From positions 1-54,798 of the forward strand of contig JAHHRJ010000008.1 in assembly GCA_020025885.1 (NCBI GenBank): DNA of 54,798 nt. Reading direction: 5' to 3'. Under the pieces are notes generated by a model, which saw nothing but the letters and a program-made list of their open reading frames with translations, was not told where the DNA came from and made no database searches. Made by a program: the position numbers and the translations under genes. The number at the start of each line of letters is the position of its first letter. The stretch's first letter is position 1. Shown here in pieces: positions 48,701 through 54,798 of the stretch. Source of the stretch: Butyricicoccus sp. Its GTDB lineage: Bacteria > Bacillota > Clostridia > Oscillospirales > Butyricicoccaceae.

Positions 48701-51700
48701 TATTCAAGTTGTGGATATCCGTGGTCGCGGTGTGGGACGGATTGCAGAACAGCGAAAGCAGTTCCTGAACAGTCCGGAAGCGCAGAAACTGTATGAAGCG
48801 CCGGTTATCAACCGCGATACAGGCGAGCCAGTGTTTATTACACCCGCTACTTTAAAGCATACTTTTTTTAATCAAGGATTTGAACAAATCAATGCAGCAA
48901 AGCACCTTGAAGAGATTATCGAAAATGCGATCCTCACTCATGCAGAGTCAATTACACACAAAAACGAAAACGCAACTGCTATTTATACATTGTTTGGTGC
49001 GGTGCAGACTGAAAATGGGATACAGCCAATAAAACTAAAAGTAAAAGAGTATAAAGTAGGCGCACAAAGATTGCCAGAGATAATACAACATTACTTTGAC
49101 GCAAATGGTATACAAGACCCATACGCCAGTGCTTATGATAGTCGTGTTCTGGAGTTGGAGAGTATAGAAAAAGAGGAAACTTCCAGTTCCGCAATGCCAA
49201 CACTCGCTGAAAATACAGCGCAAGGTGATTACCCTTCAGTTTCCTCTACCATTAGAGTAGCAGACTTGTATAATCTTGTCAACACAGAATATCGCAAGTA
49301 TCTGCCACCGCAAACGAGAGGAAACACGGACGGCACTCCCCCCGGCGCATTCGCGCCACCCCCCTCGAAGATGGGGGCAGATGGGCACGGCGCAGGAAAT
49401 GTGAACACGGCGCAGAACAAAATCAGCGGTTCGGAAAGCCTGAACGACATTATGAAGCGAAATCGGGAACAATCCAGAACCATTGCAAAACTAAGAAGGC
49501 AAGTGCGGAGTTTAGAGGACGGCGTTTTGACCGACCCGAAACAGGTGAAGGCACTGACGCGATCTCTGCTTGATGATTACAGCAGCTCCATGTCACGGGA
49601 CGAACGGACACGGGTCGCGGCTGAGCTGCAACAGATCTTTGATGATATCGCGAACAACACGACAAGAGACGGAGACATACAGGAGCGAATCAGGAGCATT
49701 GCACAGGAAATCGTGGAAAGCTCGGCAGTGCTGAACACTGAAACGGAAGAAATGTACAAGACGTTAAAGGGATACCTGAAAAAAAACAAGCTGACACTGT
49801 CAGAGCAGGACAGGGCAGATATCCCGGACTTTAACGACTTCCGGCGATCGTTTTTTGGCACGTTGAAGATCGGTAACAACGGTATCCCCGTAGACACTGC
49901 ATACATGGAGCTTACCGAAATGCTGGGCGAGGGGATCTTCCCCTCGGACATCACCCACCCCGCAGATCAGCTCATACACATGAAAGAAATGGTACAGGCG
50001 TTGAAGCCTGTATTCGAGAACCCGAACAGCCGCAGCATGGGAGAGGCGGCGCGCGGGCTTGCCGATGAAATCTACGAACGCTTTTTTGACCTTTCCGAGC
50101 GTCCGACACGGGGGCGCGAACAGCAGAGACAGATCGACCGTATACGGGTACAGGCAAACGAACGCGTCAAGGCTGCGATCGAGCGGGAGCGGTACAAACG
50201 TGACGAAAAAATCAATAAGATCATGGCGCGGCATGAGGCGCAGACATGGGAGCGCAAGCAGCGTATTACACAAAACGAACTGCGCCGCAAGATCACACAG
50301 CATGCGGGCAAGCTGTCCACGATACTGTTAAAGCCAACGGACACGCGGCATATCGTGGAGAATGGACGGCAGACAGAGGACGGGGGAACGGTCAGCATGA
50401 GAAAGACGGTTGCCGCGCTCCTTGAAACAATCAATCTGGAAAGCCAGTACAGCGTTGACCCTGAGACCGGGCGGCGCATCTACACAGGGGAGACTGAGGG
50501 ACAGCTGACTGCGCGAACGGAGAAATTCAGGGAGCTGCGGGCAATGTATCAAGCCGTGAAGAACAACACGGACAGCACAATGGTCGTAGACCCGGATCTA
50601 TTGTATAATCTCGAAGAGCTGGAAGAGCTGAAGGATGTGAAGCTGAATGGCTACACCACAGAACAGCTGTACACACTCTGGAACACCATCCGCGCCGTGG
50701 AAAGCTCGCTGACCAGTGAAAACAAGCTGTTCTCCCAGCTGCGGTGCAAGGATATACAGACCGCTGCGGAACAGCTCATAGACGACAACCGCACAGACAA
50801 GCCAAGAGACAGCGGCAGGGGGACGGATGCACAGGGACTCCAGAAAGCCCTATACAACACAGAGGACTTTCTGGAGGTCGAAATGCTGACCCCCTACCAC
50901 TACTTTAGAGAGCTTGGGGGAAGCGGAAGCGCGATATTCTCGGAGCTTTCCCGTGCGCGGGGGCAATATATCACAGACACAGAGTGGTCAATGCGATATC
51001 TTGAAGAATTGAAGGGTGATATTGACACCTCCAAGTGGTCGGGCGCAAAGGCAGAGCTGATCCCATTCGAGACTATGAGCGGGCAAAGCGGGCACATGAC
51101 CCGCGCGCAGCGGTTAAGCCTTTTCCTGCTGTCAAAGCGTAAGCAGGGACTAAAGCACCTGACGGACAAGAACGGCGGCATTATGATGCACGAGAAGGGC
51201 ACGGAGACCGCAGAGCGCATTATCCTGACCAAGGGCGATATTGAGCGCATTTGTGCGGATATGTCCCCGGAAGAACGGAAAATTGCAAAGGGGCTTTCCA
51301 CCGCAATGGAGCATTTCGCAAAATGGGGAAATGAATCCAGCATGAAGCTCTATGGCTATGAGAAGTTCGGGGAGAAAAACTATTTCCCAATCCGGACAGA
51401 ACGCGGCTACCGGAACACGGAGAAGGAAAAGGCTGCACCCGGAGAAAAGGGCTATCGTATCAAAAACGCAGGCATGACCAAAAGCACAGACCCCGGCGCA
51501 ACGAATCCGATCGTTCTTGAAAACGCTTTTGACGTGTTCGGACGGCACGCGCACGAAATGGCAAATTACCACGCCTTTGCGCCCGTCCTCACCGACATCG
51601 ACCGTATATACAACTACCAGCAGTGGAATAAGGGCGAAAGAGGGCAGAGTGTCAAGCTGACGATCAAAAACAGGCTGGGCAAGGCGGGCGCGCAATACTG

Positions 51701-53714
51701 GGAACAGCTTATAAACGACATAAACAGCGGCATTCAGCGCGAACGCACCCCGTTTTCCGGCATGTTCTCGAACTTCAAGGCGGCAAAGGTCGGCGCAAAT
51801 CTGCGCGTTGTATTTCAGCAGCCGCTATCTTATATCCGCGCCGGACATATGATCGATGCAAAGTATCTCTGGGAAGGACTGCACGGGGAGACGGACACCG
51901 ACACTATGTATAAGTATGCACCGATTGCAAGGTGGAAGGCGTTAGGCTATTCGGAGATGGACACGGGCAGACAGCTTTCCGATATGCTCAGCGGCAAGGA
52001 AGAAACCTTTTTGGAAAAGGCGCGGGAGGCTGCGATGTGGATGCCGGGCAAAGCCGATGAAATCACATGGAAGGCACTCTGGCGGGCGGTGGAAGCAGAA
52101 ACACGAGATCTCACAGAACGCGGTCACACAGAGCTAAAGCCCGGAACGGACGCGTTCTATACGGCGGTTGGCGAACGCTTCACCGAAATCATAGACCGTA
52201 CACAGGTTGTGGATACCGTGCTGAACCGCTCTGGAGCGATGCGCAACGGCGGCTATGGTCATCAGCTGGGCACGATGTTCATGGCTGAACCGACACTGGA
52301 CTACAACGAGATCATGGCAAGCGCAAGGGATATCAAAGCAGGAAAGCAGGGGGCTGTCGGACGCGCAGTGCGCGGCGCAAAGTATCTGACCATCAGCGCG
52401 ATCGCAAAAGCCCTTGTCTGCTCGCTCGTGGATGCCGGACGCGACAAAGACGAGGATGAAACATGGACACAGAAATTCTGGCAGGCGCTCATTGGATTAG
52501 ACGGCACAGAAGAAAGCCTTGCCGAAGCCGTGAAGCACATCACAAGCGGAAATCTTGCAGAAGGCTTTAACCCCTTGACGTGGGTGCCGTTCGTCAAGGA
52601 TGTCGTCAGTCTGGCACAGGGCTACGAACGCAAGTCACCTGACACGGCACTGCTTGCCGACTTCATTAAAAGCGTGAAGCGGCTTCACGATGCCGTGAAC
52701 GGCAAGGGAAAGACCGCCCTGCCGGTTGCTGTCGTGCAGGTGCTTGCAAAGACTGCCGATCTTTCCGGACTGCCGCTTTCGAATTTTGAGCGCGAAGTCG
52801 AAAGCGCGGTAAACAATATACTGCTGATGCCGCTTGTGAAAAACAGTGCTGCGGGACAGCAGGCAAAATTTACATTCCGGCGTTTCCACACACAGCTGAG
52901 CCGGGAGAACATACAGGACTGGGTCAAGTGGGGAAACAGGAATCTGACAAATGAAGGCGTGCTTGAAAACTTTAAGGCGTTCCTCGCCCGAAACGAACTG
53001 GCAACCGAGCGGGATTTTCGCGTGGCAGAGGAAAGCGGACGGGAAAAGCAGCTTACAGACCTGATCGGCGCATGGAAGGAGGAGACCCGGCGCGGCAACG
53101 TCTCTGAAGCGGATCGGCTGGCAAAGGAGATGGACAGCCTTGGGTACTCAGACAAGAAGGTACAGGCACGGCTTTCTGCCGCAGAGCAGGCGCTGCTGAA
53201 AGAAACATGGGCATATCGGGAAAAACAGAGCGCGCACCATGTGCGTATCACGGACAGTGCGCAGAAGTCCAGACAGTACAAGGCACTGTCCACCGAGCAG
53301 CAGGAGACCTTCGCCGCACGCGTGAGGCAGTACACTGGCGCGCTGGCACTCTCTGAGGTGGACAAGAGCCGGAAACTTGAGGACTTCCACACAAAATGGT
53401 ATGCAAAGGCACGGGACGCAAAAACCGTCGGACTATCGGAAACACAGTTCCTTGTCATGTGGACGAAAACAGCAGATATCGAGCCTTTGCGAGACAAGGA
53501 GGGCAAGCCTATCCCAAACAGCCGCGGCTTGCGTATCATGCAGGAGGTGTATAGGACGTTTCCGGGGCTGACAAATGAACAGTATATATATTTGTTCGAT
53601 GCGCGGAATGTGCCACAAAAAGCGATGTATACTGGTGACAGCAAAAAACACATCAACAATCCTGCAAGGACGGATCAGCTGCTTGCCAAGCTGAAACGCA
53701 AGGAGGGAAAGTGA
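45795..53714 (+). CDS. Giant virion polyprotein with metalloprotease motif (large polyvalent protein)
   Basis: 2639 residues. About 1-260 is charged and repetitive; 265-560 is Ala/Gly-rich and hydrophobic (VPGTIAQYAPKLGMALMALSSYGAG), a possible membrane-channel part. A zincin motif HELTH (806-810) with downstream DREVVAWFAEE follows. About 955-1110 resembles an LPD nuclease-like domain (IPTYDELMAKPDIQVVDIRG, ITPATLKHTFFNQGFEQ) and is clearly AT-rich against its surroundings. The C-terminal third has LPD38-like parts (AWKALWRAVEAETRDLTERG in parts, ERFTEIIDRTQVVDTVLNRSGAMRNGG) and coiled coils. Such proteins are ejected with phage DNA. Palindromic repeats C, D, E and F lie inside, all in frame. 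Confidence 0.8.
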   Translation: MAKKNKKLLENELNRYGQEYELAKARGDKKGMDMAHAKANGVRKQAGWSYDNKRGYTVEGARIVNSKESLALAKSRGNAVRAARQVTEGTPIAERYTPAASQKKQKPKPKFSKPQAAKGTYQTKPQIQTSGAFSAPAPVYQNDPIVPKAGQTGRAFTPFDAKSDIPLKEGDLKGSIASAVRPAPVPTAPAVWQDMERERKRTEDAQHAARQLALEKLGWKYERQYEKDGKYNPWDMTPLREIENKVIKPVTYTVERGIQGAYGGVENILGAVSSIGNKGLAAVTSVGGLMPNPISKEYNRRADLAHKIRLNDIWKQSIEERYEPTQGMQKAGDISETIGNLTPALAVEILKALTSGGASVPGTIAQYAPKLGMALMALSSYGAGSHRAALEGADTDKAALYGALSAAGETVTESMFDFIPGLKSGGWLPAGAQKALEKSGAADAMARAVEKLGGTAAGRAAQSAGRALSNPILRTAGGILGEGVEEAAMAVADPYFQRATYDPNAKDATREQIAQDALMGVLVSGIMQGGSVAGRRVLRGRHSEQNHAYTAQKNQHIPDYEVQWNRFNRAGQLGVPFDKIVKVETNTPVDMETAYSAYVSGFNDFVERTTNIARRILAGNETNMTDIADTVVSPPARQMLEQGFGFKLSDDIPQAVRQVHTVANALHQKAMQDASEVVQIEDDGQKIDQQENTPPSVFAPPPSEMGAMGAVQESHDPSEMGAISAAQEGHAPKSKPGGVVQNETARTMDKKTLKAVHSIAERLGVQVEFVDDMEEAGSYADGKIRINTKENDLTKTDRVIRQVFVHELTHTLEDSGEYGALFDAILSEVDEAGALDDVRQILRERYAEHGQELDDSSIDREVVAWFAEENLFTDERAINNLARRKLGLFQRIRDWLHGLRVRLTGTQEEKFVWQAEQLYKKAFDALESGKPQTLAVSENRQKNNAPSGTQYRFSDHKIPTYDELMAKPDIQVVDIRGRGVGRIAEQRKQFLNSPEAQKLYEAPVINRDTGEPVFITPATLKHTFFNQGFEQINAAKHLEEIIENAILTHAESITHKNENATAIYTLFGAVQTENGIQPIKLKVKEYKVGAQRLPEIIQHYFDANGIQDPYASAYDSRVLELESIEKEETSSSAMPTLAENTAQGDYPSVSSTIRVADLYNLVNTEYRKYLPPQTRGNTDGTPPGAFAPPPSKMGADGHGAGNVNTAQNKISGSESLNDIMKRNREQSRTIAKLRRQVRSLEDGVLTDPKQVKALTRSLLDDYSSSMSRDERTRVAAELQQIFDDIANNTTRDGDIQERIRSIAQEIVESSAVLNTETEEMYKTLKGYLKKNKLTLSEQDRADIPDFNDFRRSFFGTLKIGNNGIPVDTAYMELTEMLGEGIFPSDITHPADQLIHMKEMVQALKPVFENPNSRSMGEAARGLADEIYERFFDLSERPTRGREQQRQIDRIRVQANERVKAAIERERYKRDEKINKIMARHEAQTWERKQRITQNELRRKITQHAGKLSTILLKPTDTRHIVENGRQTEDGGTVSMRKTVAALLETINLESQYSVDPETGRRIYTGETEGQLTARTEKFRELRAMYQAVKNNTDSTMVVDPDLLYNLEELEELKDVKLNGYTTEQLYTLWNTIRAVESSLTSENKLFSQLRCKDIQTAAEQLIDDNRTDKPRDSGRGTDAQGLQKALYNTEDFLEVEMLTPYHYFRELGGSGSAIFSELSRARGQYITDTEWSMRYLEELKGDIDTSKWSGAKAELIPFETMSGQSGHMTRAQRLSLFLLSKRKQGLKHLTDKNGGIMMHEKGTETAERIILTKGDIERICADMSPEERKIAKGLSTAMEHFAKWGNESSMKLYGYEKFGEKNYFPIRTERGYRNTEKEKAAPGEKGYRIKNAGMTKSTDPGATNPIVLENAFDVFGRHAHEMANYHAFAPVLTDIDRIYNYQQWNKGERGQSVKLTIKNRLGKAGAQYWEQLINDINSGIQRERTPFSGMFSNFKAAKVGANLRVVFQQPLSYIRAGHMIDAKYLWEGLHGETDTDTMYKYAPIARWKALGYSEMDTGRQLSDMLSGKEETFLEKAREAAMWMPGKADEITWKALWRAVEAETRDLTERGHTELKPGTDAFYTAVGERFTEIIDRTQVVDTVLNRSGAMRNGGYGHQLGTMFMAEPTLDYNEIMASARDIKAGKQGAVGRAVRGAKYLTISAIAKALVCSLVDAGRDKDEDETWTQKFWQALIGLDGTEESLAEAVKHITSGNLAEGFNPLTWVPFVKDVVSLAQGYERKSPDTALLADFIKSVKRLHDAVNGKGKTALPVAVVQVLAKTADLSGLPLSNFEREVESAVNNILLMPLVKNSAAGQQAKFTFRRFHTQLSRENIQDWVKWGNRNLTNEGVLENFKAFLARNELATERDFRVAEESGREKQLTDLIGAWKEETRRGNVSEADRLAKEMDSLGYSDKKVQARLSAAEQALLKETWAYREKQSAHHVRITDSAQKSRQYKALSTEQQETFAARVRQYTGALALSEVDKSRKLEDFHTKWYAKARDAKTVGLSETQFLVMWTKTADIEPLRDKEGKPIPNSRGLRIMQEVYRTFPGLTNEQYIYLFDARNVPQKAMYTGDSKKHINNPARTDQLLAKLKRKEGK
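46286..46316 (+). repeat. In-frame short palindrome, copy F
   Basis: TCCCCCTC-AAA-GAGGGGGA (46288-46306) encodes DIPLKEGDLKG in the giant gene. Resembles the outer stem of the intergenic element at 53748-53788. Confidence 0.55.
47871..47915 (+). repeat. In-frame palindromic repeat, copy C
   Basis: 45-bp copy reading TPPSVFAPPPSEMGA. Followed by a 45-bp tandem duplication of its right end (units about 47898-47942 and 47943-47987; PSEMGA-9 residues-PSEMGA). Confidence 0.85.
47941..47960 (+). repeat. Partial palindromic repeat, copy D
   Basis: Right half only (CCCCTCAGAGATGGGGGCA), PSEMGA, from the tandem duplication after copy C. Confidence 0.8.
49335..49379 (+). repeat. In-frame palindromic repeat, copy E
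   Basis: 45-bp copy reading TPPGAFAPPPSKMGA, just after the AT-rich domain of the giant gene. Confidence 0.85.
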
Positions 53715-53719
53715 TTTTT

Positions 53720-53752
53720 GCAAAACCACAAGCGTTTGGGGATTTAATCCCC
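53720..53752 (+). repeat. Intergenic repeat, copy 2
   Basis: Near-identical to 39896-39926, with one extra G and an added AATCCCC that pairs with GGGGATT. Confidence 0.6.
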
Positions 53753-53788
53753 CTGTCACTTGCGTGACATCCCGCTCGATGAGGGGGA
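53748..53788. repeat. REP-like intergenic palindrome, copy G
   Basis: TCCCCCT and AGGGGGA form the outer stem with GTCAC-TTGC-GTGAC as inner hairpin. The same architecture as the in-frame 45-bp elements, so it may be the intergenic form of the family. Confidence 0.6.
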
Positions 53789-53837
53789 ATGAGTATTGAG
53801 GGGGAACGCAAAACACAATGGAAGGAGACTTTAGAAA

Positions 53838-54798
53838 ATGCTGCAACTTAAAAACTGGGTATTATCTGCCCCAAACAGAGCGGACAGGCTATTGGGCTAT
53901 GACGGGGAAAACCTCGCGCGGCGGCTTGCCGTGCAGGTGGATGACCCCGGCACATGGCAATATAAATTCGAGCTGCGTTTCTCTGACGGCAAGGTGAATA
54001 TACTTGACGCTATGGCAGAGGGAAACATGGTATACAGTGAACTGAAAGAAAGCTATCTGCCTGCGGCGGGTCCTTGTGAACTGCAAATCAGGGGACTTTC
54101 CGGCGGGCGCGAAATCAAGTCCAATGTGCTGGGGCTGATGCTCTCGAACAGTATCAACGCGGGAAAGGACTTTAACGCCCCCAGCGAGTTTGAACAGCTC
54201 GAACACAACATGAACGACATCAAAGAGCAGGCAATCGCCGCCGCAGGTCAGGCACACGGCGCGGCAGAACAGGCACAGGAAGCCGCAGGCAAAGCACAGA
54301 CCTTTTCACAAAGTGCACCGAAAATACAAGGCGGTACTTGGTGGATATACGACCCGGAGACTGGTGCCTACAAGGACAGCGGACAGCAGGCGCAGGGCGT
54401 GCCGGGTATACAGGGGATACCTGGCAGGGACGGTGCACCCGGACAGAAGGGCGAACGCGGAGAACCCGGCAGAGACGGTGCACCCGGTCAAAAGGGTGAA
54501 AAGGGCGAACGTGGAGAACCGGGCAAGGATGGCGCACCCGGACAGAAAGGCGAAAAGGGCGCGGACGGTGCGCCCGGAAAAGGCTTGGTCTTGCTCGGAC
54601 GCTGCAAGAACGCCAAAGAACTGATGGAAGCTGCCCCGAACCCTGCGCCCGGCGATGCGTGGAACGTGGGCGAAGCTGCTCCCTTTGATGTGTACATCTA
54701 TGACGGTCATCGGCATGTTTGGGACAACAACGGAAAATTACAGGGTGCAAAGGGTGACAAGGGAGAACGCGGCGAACCGGGGCAGAAAGGAGAGCCTG
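53838..54798 (+). CDS. Collagen-like phage tail fibre, N-terminal part (runs off the window)
   Basis: The first 320 codons. Residues 1-100 are a beta-rich head (MLQLKNWVLSAPNRADRLLGYDG). About 110-160 is a helical Ala/Gln/Glu linker, then a short domain (GGTWWIYDPETGAYKD). From about 185, Gly-x-y collagen triplets such as GIPGRDGAPGQKGERGEPG run in two blocks, split by VLLGRCKNAKELMEAAPNPA. Collagen-like triplets form trimeric stalks in phage fibres. SD GGAAGGAGA. Confidence 0.85.
   Translation, partial: MLQLKNWVLSAPNRADRLLGYDGENLARRLAVQVDDPGTWQYKFELRFSDGKVNILDAMAEGNMVYSELKESYLPAAGPCELQIRGLSGGREIKSNVLGLMLSNSINAGKDFNAPSEFEQLEHNMNDIKEQAIAAAGQAHGAAEQAQEAAGKAQTFSQSAPKIQGGTWWIYDPETGAYKDSGQQAQGVPGIQGIPGRDGAPGQKGERGEPGRDGAPGQKGEKGERGEPGKDGAPGQKGEKGADGAPGKGLVLLGRCKNAKELMEAAPNPAPGDAWNVGEAAPFDVYIYDGHRHVWDNNGKLQGAKGDKGERGEPGQKGEP

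Larger units (their letters stand above)
21500..54798. mobile_element. Prophage, left and central part (incomplete at right)
   Basis: It starts with an integrase and lysogeny arm on the minus strand, then an early operon and a late packaging-head-tail operon on the plus strand, continuing past the window end. An N4-gp56 family capsid, propeller-like tail protein, S74 fibre and a 2639-residue internal virion protein without a tape measure or sheath suggest a short-tailed phage. No lysis genes are in view. Confidence 0.93.

Overview
The window is a 54.8 kb piece of a spore-forming Clostridia genome. Oscillospirales-type gut relatives are likely, but the genus cannot be read from the sequence. 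Evidence for this is the sporulation genes (sigK start, ytfJ/gerW, a dacF-type carboxypeptidase, yunB), the clostridial IspH-ribosomal protein S1 fusion, strong AAGGAGG ribosome binding sites and the DUF3793-flavodoxin pair. Two parts are visible: host chromosome at about 1-21,340, and the left part of a prophage from about 21,500 to the end. The right prophage boundary and the lysis genes are not in the window.

Host part. Reading rightwards: the 5' end of sigK (minus strand); a GntR/YtrA regulator with an ABC transporter, behind a promoter overlapped by a perfect inverted repeat; an aminotransferase (minus); mnmM; tRNA-Ser(CGA); an apparently metal-regulated DUF3793-flavodoxin unit with three GTTAG-N6-CTAAC-like operators; and, straight after flavodoxin, an array of about eight hairpins, most showing CGGAA in the loop, that ends in a strong terminator. 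Two minus-strand genes of unknown role (one glycosyltransferase-like) and an FkbM methyltransferase follow, then a HIT protein. A long run of tightly coupled housekeeping and sporulation genes comes next: site-2 protease, scpA, scpB, DUF2953, ytfJ, D,D-carboxypeptidase, rluB, an RpiR regulator, a BaiN/HI0933 flavoprotein, cmk, plsC and ispH-rpsA. A 165-bp MITE-like element, a small cysteine-rich protein and yunB end the host part.

Prophage part. A minus-strand lysogeny arm holds the integrase, two zinc-ribbon membrane proteins, a Uma2 nuclease-fold protein and a CI-like repressor. It faces a rightward early operon of small proteins, a zinc ribbon, a PcfK/AcrIIA9-like protein, PcfJ, a DUF3102 protein, an HUH-like replication protein and a late-regulator-like protein. 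The late operon runs terminase small and large subunits, portal, a Prp-type cysteine protease, scaffold, an N4-gp56 family capsid protein, a DNA methyltransferase-like protein, connector and tail proteins, an S74-chaperone fibre, a 2639-residue virion polyprotein with a metalloprotease motif, and a collagen-like fibre cut by the window end. The gene content suggests a short-tailed (podovirus-like) phage.

Most notable features: (1) the terminase large subunit gene is broken in three. The N-terminal part ends in an intein N-half, an HNH endonuclease gene follows, and a third gene carries an intein C-half joined to the last 45 residues of the terminase. The three genes use three different frames and overlap at starts and stops, a natural split intein in a fractured gene. 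(2) The hairpin array after flavodoxin looks like a CsrB/RsmZ-type CsrA-sponge RNA, unexpected in a Firmicute. (3) A 45-bp palindromic element is inserted in-frame in at least three phage genes and always reads TPPxxFAPPxSxMGA-like residues, reminiscent of Rickettsia palindromic elements. (4) Two phage genes seem to begin at AUA where an AUG is expected.
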